The notes under the pieces were generated by a model. The model saw only the letters and a program-made list of their open reading frames with translations, was not told the DNA's origin and searched no databases. Of a stretch of 64,000 nucleotides of DNA, positions 36,808 to 45,862 are shown one piece after another. Numbering within the stretch: the stretch's first letter is position 1; each line of letters starts with the position of its first letter. Source of the DNA: Flavobacterium sp. ALJ2 (GTDB lineage: Bacteria > Bacteroidota > Bacteroidia > Flavobacteriales > Flavobacteriaceae). The position numbers and the translations under genes are program-made. Where the stretch lies: NCBI RefSeq assembly GCF_015594725.1, contig NZ_JADNRC010000006.1, positions 214,839-278,838 on the forward strand, in the 5' to 3' direction.

Positions 36808-38715
36808 ATGAGTTATTACAAAATTGAAAATTTAGAACAATATTTTAAGCACTACAATAAATCTGTTCGTGAGCCAAGAAAATTTTGGGGAAAAATAGCA
36901 GAAGAAAATTTCACATGGTACCAACAATGGGAAAAAGTTGTCGATTTTAATATGGCAGATGCAGAGGTAAAATGGTTTTCTGAAGCAAAAGTAAACATTA
37001 CCAAAAACTGTATCGACAGACATTTAAGTAAAAGAGGAGAAAAAACAGCAATAATATTCGAACCAAACGACCCTTCAGAAAATTCATTACACATAACTTA
37101 TAATGAACTATATGAAAGAGTGTCAAAAATGGCTAATGTTTTAAGAGAACAAGGAATAAAAAAAGGAGATAGAGTTTGTATTTATTTACCAATGATTCCC
37201 GAATTGGCAGTTTCAGTTTTGGCATGTGCTCGAATTGGAGCAATCCATTCTGTAGTGTTTGCAGGGTTCTCAGCATCAGCTGTAACAGCAAGAATAAATG
37301 ATAGCGAGTGTAGGATGGTTATTACTTCAGATGGAGGATATAGAGGTAACAAAACTATTGATTTAAAAGCAATTGTAGACGAGGCATTAGAAACTTGTCC
37401 TTGTGTAGAAAAAGTTTTGGTTGCCAAAAGAACACAAACTAATGTAAACATGAAAGAAGGACGTGACCAATGGTTACAGCCACTTCTGGATACAGCATTA
37501 GATTATAATGTTGCCGAAATTATGGATGCTGAAGATCCGTTATTTATTTTATACACATCGGGTTCTACAGGAAAACCTAAAGGAATGGTTCATACCACTG
37601 CGGGTTATATGGTTTACACAGCCTATACATTTAAAAATGTATTTAGTCATGAGGAAAATGATATTTTCTGGTGTACTGCTGATATTGGCTGGATAACTGG
37701 CCACTCCTACATATTATACGGACCGTTACTAAACGGAGGAACTACAGTAATTTTTGAAGGCGTTCCATCATATCCAGATTTCAGCCGTTTTTGGGAAATT
37801 ATCGAAAAACATAAAGTTACTCAGTTTTATACAGCACCAACAGCAATACGTTCATTAGCAAAAGAAAACTTAGATTATGTTCAAAAATACCCTTTAAAAT
37901 CACTTAAAGTTATTGGATCAGTAGGAGAGCCTATAAATGAAGAAGCTTGGCACTGGTATAATGACCACGTAGGAGACAAAAGATGTCCAGTTGTAGATAC
38001 TTGGTGGCAAACCGAAACTGGAGGAATCATGATTTCACCAATTGCATTTGTTACACCTACAAAACCAACTTATGCAACGTTACCACTTCCTGGAATTCAA
38101 CCTGTATTAATGGATGAAAAGAGAAACGAAATAGAAGGAAACCAAGTTGTTGGAAGTTTATGTATTAAATTTCCATGGCCAGGAATTGCAAGAACAATCT
38201 GGGGAGATCACCAACGCTATAAAGACACTTATTTCTCAGCATTTCCGGGTAAATATTTTACAGGAGATGGAGCACTAAGAGATGAAGTAGGATACTACAG
38301 AATTACAGGTAGAGTAGATGATGTTGTAATTGTTTCAGGTCATAACCTTGGAACAGCTCCAATTGAAGATGCTATTAACGAACACCCTGCAGTAGCTGAA
38401 TCTGCAATTGTTGGATTCCCACATGATATCAAAGGAAATGCCCTTTATGGTTTCGTAATCTTAAAAGAAACGGGAGAATATAGAGACAGAGCCAATTTAA
38501 CTAAAGAAATCAACCAATACATTTCAGATCACATTGGCCCAATTGCCAAGCTAGATAAGATTCAGTTTGTATCTGGCTTACCAAAAACACGTTCTGGAAA
38601 AATCATGCGTAGAATACTACGTAAGATAGCCGAGGGAGATTACTCAAACTTTGGTGATACTTCAACATTATTAAATCCAGAAATTGTAGAAGAGATTATG
38701 AAAGAAAAAATCTAA
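36808..38715 (+). CDS. acs: Acetyl-CoA synthetase
   Basis: 635 residues, AMP-forming. N-terminal ACS domain (W-rich), the P-loop-like motif LYTSGSTGKPKGMVHT, WWQTETGGIMISP, the YFTGDGALRDEVGYYRITGRVDDVV hinge, and PKTRSGKIMRRILRKIA with the catalytic, acetylatable lysine. Activates acetate to acetyl-CoA. It stands alone between a long upstream gap and a strong terminator. In many bacteria acs is near genes for cNMP/CBS/DUF294 and exonuclease-like proteins; that pair occurs here about 6.5 kb downstream. Confidence 0.95.
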   Translation: MSYYKIENLEQYFKHYNKSVREPRKFWGKIAEENFTWYQQWEKVVDFNMADAEVKWFSEAKVNITKNCIDRHLSKRGEKTAIIFEPNDPSENSLHITYNELYERVSKMANVLREQGIKKGDRVCIYLPMIPELAVSVLACARIGAIHSVVFAGFSASAVTARINDSECRMVITSDGGYRGNKTIDLKAIVDEALETCPCVEKVLVAKRTQTNVNMKEGRDQWLQPLLDTALDYNVAEIMDAEDPLFILYTSGSTGKPKGMVHTTAGYMVYTAYTFKNVFSHEENDIFWCTADIGWITGHSYILYGPLLNGGTTVIFEGVPSYPDFSRFWEIIEKHKVTQFYTAPTAIRSLAKENLDYVQKYPLKSLKVIGSVGEPINEEAWHWYNDHVGDKRCPVVDTWWQTETGGIMISPIAFVTPTKPTYATLPLPGIQPVLMDEKRNEIEGNQVVGSLCIKFPWPGIARTIWGDHQRYKDTYFSAFPGKYFTGDGALRDEVGYYRITGRVDDVVIVSGHNLGTAPIEDAINEHPAVAESAIVGFPHDIKGNALYGFVILKETGEYRDRANLTKEINQYISDHIGPIAKLDKIQFVSGLPKTRSGKIMRRILRKIAEGDYSNFGDTSTLLNPEIVEEIMKEKI

Positions 38716-38740
38716 TATCTTTTTCAAAAAACTAAATTGC

Positions 38741-38770
38741 AAAGCTGTCTTTAATGGACAGCTTTTTTTT
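38741..38770 (+). terminator. Terminator after acs
   Basis: Stem AAAGCTGTC / GACAGCTTT followed by a T run. Confidence 0.9.
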
Positions 38771-38801
38771 ATATTTATTTTTCATATCAAACAACTATCC
38801 C

Positions 38802-39221
38802 TTATTTTATTATTAAGTCTATAAGTTCACCTTCGGTTTCAACTAAAGTACCATGTGGCAGATTCCCATTCTTATATTCTAACCACAAAGAGTTTAGCCA
38901 CCAATCATTATGTTTAATTTCTATTGATTGTATAATTAATCCATAGTCATCAGATATATATGAGGCTAAATCAGAATGATTTGTTATTGAATATACTAGC
39001 TTAAAAACTTTTTCTCTCAAAGTTGCACTAATCGTCTTATCTATTTTCCTTTCTTTAAATTCTTCTTCAATAATATCAAATATACCCATCCATCTTTCAG
39101 AAAAAGCAACTTCGTCTCTTTCGTCTAAAATCCTATCAAAATCATCTTCATTATACTTCGACAAAATATGAGGTAAATCATTTTCAATAAAAGAGTTTAA
39201 TCTTTTTAAAATTTGTTCCAT
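38802..39221 (-). CDS. Hypothetical acidic protein, possibly N-terminally truncated by a nonsense codon
   Basis: 139 residues, unassigned, cytoplasmic. Helical and acidic with several Trp (SERWMGIFDIIEEEF, NDWWLNSLWLEYKNGN). The reading frame stays open upstream of this ATG, back to another ATG at 39320. It is broken only by one TAG at the eighth codon (MKYIDFV-stop-ELIKFDWQFEANYSK). The upstream codons read like ordinary protein, so the intact gene may have been 172 residues, with a CAG or similar codon now TAG. Function unknown; small acidic proteins of this look occur as immunity proteins, but there is no toxin next to it. Confidence 0.5.
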   Translation of the reverse strand: MEQILKRLNSFIENDLPHILSKYNEDDFDRILDERDEVAFSERWMGIFDIIEEEFKERKIDKTISATLREKVFKLVYSITNHSDLASYISDDYGLIIQSIEIKHNDWWLNSLWLEYKNGNLPHGTLVETEGELIDLIIK

Positions 39222-39386
39222 TTTGCTATTTATTATATTATTAATTTCAACTTTACTATAGTTAGCTTCAAACTGCCAATCAAATTTTATTAGTTCCTAC
39301 ACAAAATCAATATATTTCATAATTGTTTAATTTTAATGAAGTATATCTCAAAACTTCACTTGAAATTTTGAAAATCTCTTAAATTG

Positions 39387-39617
39387 ATGTTTTTTGTTTT
39401 TATCAGTTCATGTGAATCTGATGGCGAAACAAAAATAACAGAAGTAAACAAGGAATATACAATTAATCTGCCTAACTTTTTATCTAAAACAGATACAATA
39501 AGTGAAGTAGCTATTCCTTTATTAACAAAACACAAAACATTGGTTAGCAACTATTCAATCCCAAGCACCTATTTTTATCCCAAAATGATTTTTCTATTAA
39601 GAAATTACTTAAATTAG
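39387..39617 (+). pseudogene. Remnant of a flavobacterial lipoprotein gene
   Basis: About 76 codons. MFFVFISSCESDGE looks like the second half of a lipoprotein signal with lipobox Cys but lacks the positively charged start. NKEYTINLPNFLSKTDTISEVA resembles a common flavobacterial exported protein family, after which the similarity stops. It is cut at both ends and has no promoter. The flanks 39222-39383 and 39618-39703 contain nothing else. Confidence 0.5.
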
Positions 39618-39703
39618 CAATAACGTTAAATCATTAGGGTTTTAGAATCTTATAAAACCAAATTGGCGACATCACATCTGTTAAAAACGAATAGTACCTA
39701 CAT

Positions 39704-40834
39704 ATGAAAACAAATGCTGATGTAGTAATTATTGGTGGGGGACTGGCAGGGCTTACTTGTGGAATTCATTTGTCTAAAATGAAACTGCGAGTAATTTTAA
39801 TTGAAAAAAACGAGTTTCCAAAACATAAAGTTTGTGGTGAATACATCTCTAATGAAATCAAACCTTATCTGGATTGGCTTGACTTAAAAATCCAAGATTT
39901 AAATCCTGCAACACTCACACAATTAGAATTTTCAATACCAAATAAAAAACTCATTCACTGCACGCTGCCACTTGGAGGATTTGGACTCAGTCGCTATACA
40001 TTAGATCATTATTTGTATAAAAAAGCAATCGAAAATGGATGTGAGATAATACACGATACTGTTGAGGACATTCGTTTTGAAGAAGATTTATTTACTATTA
40101 CAACCTCGGAACTAAAAACATTCGTATCCGATATAGCTATAGGTGCCTTTGGCAAACGTTCAAATTTTGACCAAAAACTAAAGCGTAAGTTTATTCTAAA
40201 AAAAGCGCCTTGGCTGGCTGTCAAAGGACATTATAAAGGTGAATATCCAAATGAACTGGTTGGGTTATACAATTTTGAAGGTGGCTATTGTGGTGTTTCA
40301 AAAGTCGAAAATAACATAATAAACATTTGCTATCTGGTTAATTTTGAGACTTTTAAAAAATATAAAAATATTGATGACTTTCAAACCAATATTATTTACA
40401 AAAACCCACATTTAAAAGCATTTTTCACCAATAGCACACCTTTATTCGATAAACCTCTAACTATAAGTCAGATTTCGTTTGAAGAAAAAACTGCAATAGA
40501 AAATCATGTACTAATGATTGGAGATAGCGCAGGTTTAATTCAGCCTTTATGTGGAAATGGTATGGCAATGGCGATTCATAGCGCCAAAATTGCTTCTGAA
40601 TTAATTGTGGATTATTATACTAAAAAAAGTCTTTCTAGAAAAGAACTTGAAGAAGAATACATCAAATCATGGAATTACAATTTTAAGAAAAGATTAAAAA
40701 CAGGTCGATTTATTGCTTCATTATTACAAAATAAAAAAAAATCAGCAGTTGTAATGTGGCTTTTAATTCAGTTTCCTTTCTTGCTGCCACAAATTATAAA
40801 AAGAACACATGGTAAATCTATAATTCTAAACTAA
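39704..40834 (+). CDS. FAD-dependent oxidoreductase of the geranylgeranyl-reductase/monooxygenase type
   Basis: 376 residues. FAD-binding dinucleotide fold VVIIGGGLAGLTCGIHLSKM, ribityl-contact region (about residue 40) and GDSAGLIQPLCGNGMAMAIHSAKIASELI (second FAD motif GD) show a group A flavoprotein of the NAD(P)/FAD family. First gene of a seven-gene operon with methyltransferase, type III PKS, dehydratase, ketosynthase, ACP and PPTase. In the Streptomyces srs operon a flavoprotein hydroxylates the phenolic lipid made by the type III PKS. A comparable ring or chain oxidation is inferred here. Confidence 0.85.
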   Translation: MKTNADVVIIGGGLAGLTCGIHLSKMKLRVILIEKNEFPKHKVCGEYISNEIKPYLDWLDLKIQDLNPATLTQLEFSIPNKKLIHCTLPLGGFGLSRYTLDHYLYKKAIENGCEIIHDTVEDIRFEEDLFTITTSELKTFVSDIAIGAFGKRSNFDQKLKRKFILKKAPWLAVKGHYKGEYPNELVGLYNFEGGYCGVSKVENNIINICYLVNFETFKKYKNIDDFQTNIIYKNPHLKAFFTNSTPLFDKPLTISQISFEEKTAIENHVLMIGDSAGLIQPLCGNGMAMAIHSAKIASELIVDYYTKKSLSRKELEEEYIKSWNYNFKKRLKTGRFIASLLQNKKKSAVVMWLLIQFPFLLPQIIKRTHGKSIILN

Positions 40835-40836
40835 GA

Positions 40837-41550
40837 ATGGCTATAAAAACCAAATATAGAACAGATGATCCTGAAATTATGGATGATTTCAATTTAAAAG
40901 GTGAAGTTTTGCAAAAAGCATTGGATAAAATTGCTAAAATAAATCAGTTTCTAGGAGGAAACCACCTAACTTTACAAGGAGTCAAAAAATTATTGAATGG
41001 TATTACCAAAGATCATCCAATAACTATTATTGATATTGGTTGCGGAAACGGAGATATGCTAAGAAAGATAGCCGATTATGGATTAAAATACGATTGGAAT
41101 TTTAAACTAATAGGTATTGATGCAAATGAATTTACAATAAATTACGCCCGAAAATTATCTATACATTATCCCAATATAAATTACCGCTGCGAAGATATAT
41201 TTAATGAATCATTTAGTAAATTAGAATACGATATTGCACTGTGCACATTGACTTTGCACCATTTTAAAAACAATGAAATAATTAATCTAGCAACCATTTT
41301 TAATACTAATGCAAGGCGTGGTGTAGTAATAAATGATTTACACCGAAGCATTATTTCCTATCGCTTATTTCAAGCAATGTGTTTTGTTACCCAATTAAAC
41401 GGAATGTCAAAGAAAGATGGTTTAACATCTATTTTAAGAGGATTCACAAAAAGTGAATTACTTGATTTTTCAAAACAATTAAATTTAAAAAAATATACCA
41501 TTCAGTGGAAATGGGCTTTCCGATATCAATGGATAATTTCAAAAATATGA
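40837..41550 (+). CDS. SAM-dependent class I methyltransferase
   Basis: 237 residues. Motif I TIIDIGCGNGDMLRKIA, an acidic residue in LIGIDANEF, and CTLTLHHFKN (motif post II) show the Rossmann methyltransferase fold. It starts 2 bases after the flavoprotein stop and its stop overlaps the type III PKS start as ATGA. It probably O- or C-methylates the polyketide product. Related ubiquinone/menaquinone-type methyltransferases act on aromatic rings. Confidence 0.88.
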   Translation: MAIKTKYRTDDPEIMDDFNLKGEVLQKALDKIAKINQFLGGNHLTLQGVKKLLNGITKDHPITIIDIGCGNGDMLRKIADYGLKYDWNFKLIGIDANEFTINYARKLSIHYPNINYRCEDIFNESFSKLEYDIALCTLTLHHFKNNEIINLATIFNTNARRGVVINDLHRSIISYRLFQAMCFVTQLNGMSKKDGLTSILRGFTKSELLDFSKQLNLKKYTIQWKWAFRYQWIISKI

Positions 41551-42599
41551 GTGTAAAAATAGCCAGCGTTGCCAAGCAATTGCCTAAATATTCAAGAACA
41601 ACCGATGAAATAATTCCTTTTTTAGATTCATGGCTCTTTGGTCAAGATGAACGCTTTATCCGAAAGGTAAAAAAAATTTTTGAGGGCGCTGCTGTCGATA
41701 AAAGATATTCTATCATGGATCCAATCGAAGTTTTTTCTACTACTTCTTTTGAGGATCGAAATGATATTTATATTCGTGAAGTTATTGATTTAGGAGAAAA
41801 GGTCTTAAAAAAAGCATTGGACAAATCAAACTGGAAACCCGAAAGTCTAGACTACATCATTACTGTAAGTTGTACGGGCATCATGATTCCTTCTTTGGAT
41901 GCCTACCTTATAAACAAACTCAAACTGCGTCAGGATATTGTACGTCTTCCTGTAACCGAAATGGGCTGTGCTGCGGGGATTTCTGGAATTATTTATGCTA
42001 AAAACTTTTTAAAAGCCAATCCAGGAAAACGAGCAGCAGTAATTGCAGTTGAAAGTCCAACAGCAACCTTTCAATTAAATGATTTTTCAATGGCTAATAT
42101 TGTGTCGGCTGCAATTTTTGGAGATGGTGCAGCTTGCGTATTATTATCTTCGCATGAAGCCGATAATGGTCCAGAAATTCTTGATGAAGAAATGTATCAT
42201 TTTTACGATAATATTCATATGATGGGATTTAAGCTTGTAAACACAGGCTTGAAAATGGTTCTGGATATTGAAGTTCCGGAAACAATTGCATCACATTTTC
42301 CTGATATCATTCATCCTTTTTTAGCCAAAAACAACTTAAAGATAGAAAATATAGATCATTTGATATTTCATCCAGGAGGAAAGAAAATCATACAAACTGT
42401 AGAAGAATTATTCTCCAATTTAGATAAGAATATTGACGATACAAAAGAAGTATTAAGATTATACGGGAATATGTCCAGCGCAACTGTTTTGTATGTTTTA
42501 GAGCAAATTATAGACAAAAAACCTAAAAAAGGAGAGAAAGGCTTAATGTTAAGTTTTGGGCCAGGATTCTCGGCTCAACGCGTTTTATTGCAGTTTTAA
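41547..42599 (+). CDS. Type III polyketide synthase (chalcone/stilbene synthase family)
   Basis: 351 residues from the ATG 41547 that overlaps the preceding stop; a longer frame from 41505 lies within the methyltransferase and is rejected. The thiolase-fold catalytic triad is complete: C141 in TEMGCAAGISG, His in LIFHPGGKKII, Asn in YGNMSSATVLYVLE. N-terminal and C-terminal domains have family length. It extends an acyl starter with malonyl-CoA to a tri- or tetraketide that folds to a resorcinol or pyrone. A starter made by the adjacent KAS/ACP/dehydratase set is inferred, as bacterial alkylresorcinol synthases often take acyl-ACP. Confidence 0.93.
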   Translation: MSVKIASVAKQLPKYSRTTDEIIPFLDSWLFGQDERFIRKVKKIFEGAAVDKRYSIMDPIEVFSTTSFEDRNDIYIREVIDLGEKVLKKALDKSNWKPESLDYIITVSCTGIMIPSLDAYLINKLKLRQDIVRLPVTEMGCAAGISGIIYAKNFLKANPGKRAAVIAVESPTATFQLNDFSMANIVSAAIFGDGAACVLLSSHEADNGPEILDEEMYHFYDNIHMMGFKLVNTGLKMVLDIEVPETIASHFPDIIHPFLAKNNLKIENIDHLIFHPGGKKIIQTVEELFSNLDKNIDDTKEVLRLYGNMSSATVLYVLEQIIDKKPKKGEKGLMLSFGPGFSAQRVLLQF

Positions 42600-42676
42600 A
42601 TTAAACAGATTCACATAAAGTGTAGTTAATCGGTATAAAACTCAAATAAAGTTACACACTTACAAATTAACAAAAA

Positions 42677-43105
42677 ATGACGAATCAGGATATTATATCA
42701 AAATTACCTTATAGCAAACCTTTTCTGTTTGTAGATGAAATCATTTCTATATCTGAAAATGGAGTAGAAGGAACGTACTTTTTTAACGAAAATTTAGATT
42801 TCTATAAAGGTCATTTTATCGCAAATCCTGTTACGCCTGGTGTAATTCTGACCGAAGTTATGGCTCAGATAGGATTAGTAAGTCTGGGTATATTTTTATT
42901 AAATAAAGAATTTAACAAAAACACTTCAATTGCCTTAACATCAATAGATATAGATTTTTTAAAACCAGTTTACCCAAATGAAAAAGTAATCGTTATTTCA
43001 GAAAAAATATATTTTAGATTTGGAAAATTAAAATGCAAAGTGAGTATGAAAAACCAACTCGGAATTGAAGTTTGTTCTGGAACGATTGCCGGAATGATTG
43101 TTTAA
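42677..43105 (+). CDS. FabZ-like 3-hydroxyacyl-ACP dehydratase
   Basis: 142 residues with a hot-dog fold. The catalytic His lies in FYKGHFIANPVTPGVIL and the Glu in TEVMAQIGL, matching FabZ's HFPGxPxxPGVxxxEAxAQ. The opening LPYSKPFLFVDEIISI is also typical. It lies in the biosynthetic operon rather than with the primary fab genes, so it probably serves the dedicated acyl chain. Confidence 0.88.
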   Translation: MTNQDIISKLPYSKPFLFVDEIISISENGVEGTYFFNENLDFYKGHFIANPVTPGVILTEVMAQIGLVSLGIFLLNKEFNKNTSIALTSIDIDFLKPVYPNEKVIVISEKIYFRFGKLKCKVSMKNQLGIEVCSGTIAGMIV

Positions 43106-43130
43106 ATTTTAATCTTTAAAATAAGATAAG

Positions 43131-44402
43131 ATGCAAAAAAGAGTTGTCATTACGGGTCTTGGAGTTGTTGCCCCAAATGGAGTTGGACTTGATGCATTTA
43201 CAAATGCAATAAAAAAAGGCATATCAGGTATTAAACACGATGCCGAATTAGAACGCTTGCAGTTTTCATGTCAGATCTCAGGAAAGCCTGAGTTATCTGC
43301 TGAATTGATTGGCACCTATTTTACAGAACTTGAATTACGCAATTTTAATGCCACCGGAATTCTATATGGTGTAATTGCTGGTTTAGATGCTTGGAAAGAT
43401 GCAGGATTAGCAATTCTGAAAAATGAAGAGCCTGATTGGGATAGCGGAACAATTTTTGGAGCAGGAACCTCGGGGATAGAAAAATTTAGAGAAAGCATCT
43501 ACAAAATAGATGATTTTCAAACGAGACGATTAGGAAGTACCGTTGTAGCACAAACCATGATTAGTGGTATAAGTGCCTATTTAGGCGGTAAACTAGGTCT
43601 TGGAAATCAAGTTACCACTAATTCATCAGCCTGTACAACTGGTACTGAAAGTGTTTTAATGGCATATGAACGAATCAAATTAGGACAAGCCAAACGAATT
43701 TTAGCAGGTAGTACTAGCGATTCTGGACCTTATATTTGGGGAGGATTTGATGCCATGAAAGTCTGTACATTCAAACACAATGACACTCCCGAAAGCGGCT
43801 CAAGACCTATGAGTGCTAGTGCTTCTGGTTTTGTTCCAGGAAGTGGGGCAGGAGCTTTACTGCTAGAAGATCTAGAAACTGCTCTTAATAGGGGAGCTCG
43901 AATTTATGCAGAAGTCTTAGGAGGAAATATAAATTCCGGCGGACAGCGCGGCAGCGGAAGCATGACTGCTCCAAATGCAACAGCTGTACAAAAATGTATT
44001 AGCAATGCATTAGAAAATGCTTCAGTTTCAGCCTCTGAAATTGATTTGATTAATGGACATCTTACGGCCACCTCCAAAGACGCTTTGGAGATAGAAAACT
44101 GGAGTATTGCATTAAATCGTAAGGGTAATGATTTCCCATATTTAAACGCGTTAAAATCAACTGTAGGACATTGCTTATCTGCTGCAGGAAGCATTGAGCT
44201 TGTGGCTTCGGTCTTGCAATTACATCAAGGGTTTATTTTTCCAAATGTAAATTGTGAAGATTTAAATCCTGAAATCACATCTATTATCGACAAATCTAAA
44301 ATTCCAACTCGATTAATTAATTCTAATTTAAATATAGTTGCCAAAGCTAGCTTTGGTTTTGGCGACGTTAATGGCTGCGTAATTTTAAAAAAATACAACT
44401 AA
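43131..44402 (+). CDS. FabF-like beta-ketoacyl-ACP synthase
   Basis: 423 residues. VVITGLGVVAPNGVG opens a KAS II fold. The nucleophile C168 lies in TNSSACTTGTES, and the second His in LKSTVGHCLSAAG. The first catalytic His lies in INGHLTATSKDALE, where the usual NxHGTxT has Leu in place of Gly next to the His. All three catalytic residues (Cys, His, His) remain, so it should condense, possibly with altered chain specificity. It works with the neighbouring ACP. Confidence 0.9.
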   Translation: MQKRVVITGLGVVAPNGVGLDAFTNAIKKGISGIKHDAELERLQFSCQISGKPELSAELIGTYFTELELRNFNATGILYGVIAGLDAWKDAGLAILKNEEPDWDSGTIFGAGTSGIEKFRESIYKIDDFQTRRLGSTVVAQTMISGISAYLGGKLGLGNQVTTNSSACTTGTESVLMAYERIKLGQAKRILAGSTSDSGPYIWGGFDAMKVCTFKHNDTPESGSRPMSASASGFVPGSGAGALLLEDLETALNRGARIYAEVLGGNINSGGQRGSGSMTAPNATAVQKCISNALENASVSASEIDLINGHLTATSKDALEIENWSIALNRKGNDFPYLNALKSTVGHCLSAAGSIELVASVLQLHQGFIFPNVNCEDLNPEITSIIDKSKIPTRLINSNLNIVAKASFGFGDVNGCVILKKYN

Positions 44403-44419
44403 AAAATAATTATTAAAAT

Positions 44420-44674
44420 ATGGATAACCAACATCTACTAACTGAATTAAAGAAAATCGTAAAGCCTTATACGAAAAATGATACTGCTTTTGAAAATTTT
44501 ACTGAAGAAACAAATTTCATAACTGATTTGAATATTAATTCTGCCAATTTAGTCGACATTGTTTTAGATGTCGAAGAAGCTTTTGATATTATTATCGATA
44601 ATGAATCAATGGAAAAAATGATTAATGCAAAAGCAGCTCTGAGCATTATTCAATCTAAGCTAAATGAAAAATGA
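44420..44674 (+). CDS. Acyl carrier protein
   Basis: 84 residues, acidic four-helix pattern. The phosphopantetheine serine is S41 in LNINSANLVDIVLDVEEAF; the common DSL motif reads NSA here, an atypical but seen variant. The stop overlaps the start of the PPTase gene as ATGA, which indicates coupled production of carrier and its activating enzyme. Confidence 0.88.
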   Translation: MDNQHLLTELKKIVKPYTKNDTAFENFTEETNFITDLNINSANLVDIVLDVEEAFDIIIDNESMEKMINAKAALSIIQSKLNEK

Positions 44675-45171
44675 TTGGAAATGACATAATCGACCTAGAA
44701 ACTGCACAACGAGAAAGTAACTGGAAACGTAAAGGCTTTTTGGATAAAATTTTCACTACTCAAGAACAATTGCTTATTTTAAATTCTGATTCACCCGAAA
44801 TTATGGTTTGGAATTTATGGAGCCGGAAAGAAGCTGCTTATAAAATATACAATCGCGACACTAAAATAAATGGTTATTTTCCAAAGAAGTTAATTTGTTT
44901 TTACGAATGTGCAAATTTTGGAACCGTAACCATAAATAACATTCTGTATTATACGCAATCGACAATTACAAAAGAATACATAAAAACTATTGCAGTTTCT
45001 AAAAAAGAGGATTTAAACAGAATTATCACAGTAAACAACGATATTAAAATACTTAAAGACCAAGGGATTCCATATATAATTGACCCCATTACAAAAGCTG
45101 AAATACCAATTTCAATAAGTCATCATGGGCGTTTTATTGAATCTGTAAGAATTGATGAAGTAATAAAATAA
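44671..45171 (+). CDS. 4'-phosphopantetheinyl transferase
   Basis: 166 residues. MIGNDIIDLE supplies the magnesium-binding Asp, and WNLWSRKEAAYKIYN the WxxKEAxxK motif. A C-terminal ISISHHGRF resembles the SxSH motif. It attaches phosphopantetheine to the adjacent ACP. Presence of a private PPTase supports an ACP distinct from the fatty-acid one. Confidence 0.88.
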   Translation: MIGNDIIDLETAQRESNWKRKGFLDKIFTTQEQLLILNSDSPEIMVWNLWSRKEAAYKIYNRDTKINGYFPKKLICFYECANFGTVTINNILYYTQSTITKEYIKTIAVSKKEDLNRIITVNNDIKILKDQGIPYIIDPITKAEIPISISHHGRFIESVRIDEVIK

Positions 45172-45187
45172 AATGTAAATTAAATAC

Positions 45188-45240
45188 GAATTCCTCAAAT
45201 TTACTCTAATAGCTTTATTAAAATTTGCGGAATTCATTTT
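45188..45240. terminator. Bidirectional terminator between PKS operon and exonuclease gene
   Basis: GAATTCCTCAAATTT (45188-45202) and AAATTTGCGGAATTC (45221-45235) form a 15-bp stem with one mismatch, followed by T. Confidence 0.7.
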
Positions 45241-45264
45241 TGACTTTAAACTTTTTTATAAATA

Positions 45265-45861
45265 TTAGTTTATACCCAATCTCGATTTGAGCTTCAAGAA
45301 TAACAAAGCAATTTTATATGCATCTTCTGAGGAAGAATTTCTTTCAGTTTTTGGTATTTTATAAATATCGCATAATTCATCTAAAGAAAACTGCCTGTCG
45401 TTAATATCATGAAGTTTTCGATACATAACATCTACATCTAATGCTTCATTTTTCAGTCTTCCACAATCTAATTTTTCCAAGGCTGCGTTAATCATTTCAA
45501 CATCAAAATTAATATGATGTCCGACTAGAACTCCATTTCCAATATATTCGATTAAGGCTTTAAGCGCATCTGGCTCTGGAAGTTTTTCCATTTTGCTTTC
45601 AATAATAAACTCGTTTGTAAGTCCATTATCATGAAAGAATTTATATTGTAATAAGACAGCTTCAAAACTATCCTGAATAAGAATACTATTGTCTTTTACT
45701 GCAAACGAACCAAAAGACAGGATTACATCTTTTGCTGGATTTAATCCCGATGTTTCAGTAGATAATACAACAAAGCGTTCTGATTTAGTCTCAAATTTGG
45801 CAAGATATTCTTTCCAGAAATCAGGGTATTCTTTATTGATATTTTTCAGCCATTCTAGCAT
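45265..45861 (-). CDS. DEDDh exonuclease-fold protein with altered active site
   Basis: 198 residues, related to the PolC/DnaQ-type 3'-5' exonucleases: VVLSTETSGLNPAKDVILSFGS (Exo I), VGHHINFDVEMIN (Exo II), SSEDAYKIALLF (Exo III). In Exo I the first catalytic Asp (DxE) is Ser34, with E36 kept. In Exo III the usual His is Asn175, with D180 kept. Exo II Asp is intact. With two of five DEDDh residues replaced, activity is doubtful. It starts one base after the stop of the DUF294 gene, so the two are co-translated. This pairing is common in Bacteroidota and proteobacteria. Confidence 0.8.
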   Translation of the reverse strand: MLEWLKNINKEYPDFWKEYLAKFETKSERFVVLSTETSGLNPAKDVILSFGSFAVKDNSILIQDSFEAVLLQYKFFHDNGLTNEFIIESKMEKLPEPDALKALIEYIGNGVLVGHHINFDVEMINAALEKLDCGRLKNEALDVDVMYRKLHDINDRQFSLDELCDIYKIPKTERNSSSEDAYKIALLFLKLKSRLGIN

Positions 45862-45862
45862 A

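Noticed and set aside
36832..37451. Three minus-strand frames of 63-89 codons within acs
   Set aside because: All are antisense to conserved acetyl-CoA synthetase sequence with no promoter or known domain.
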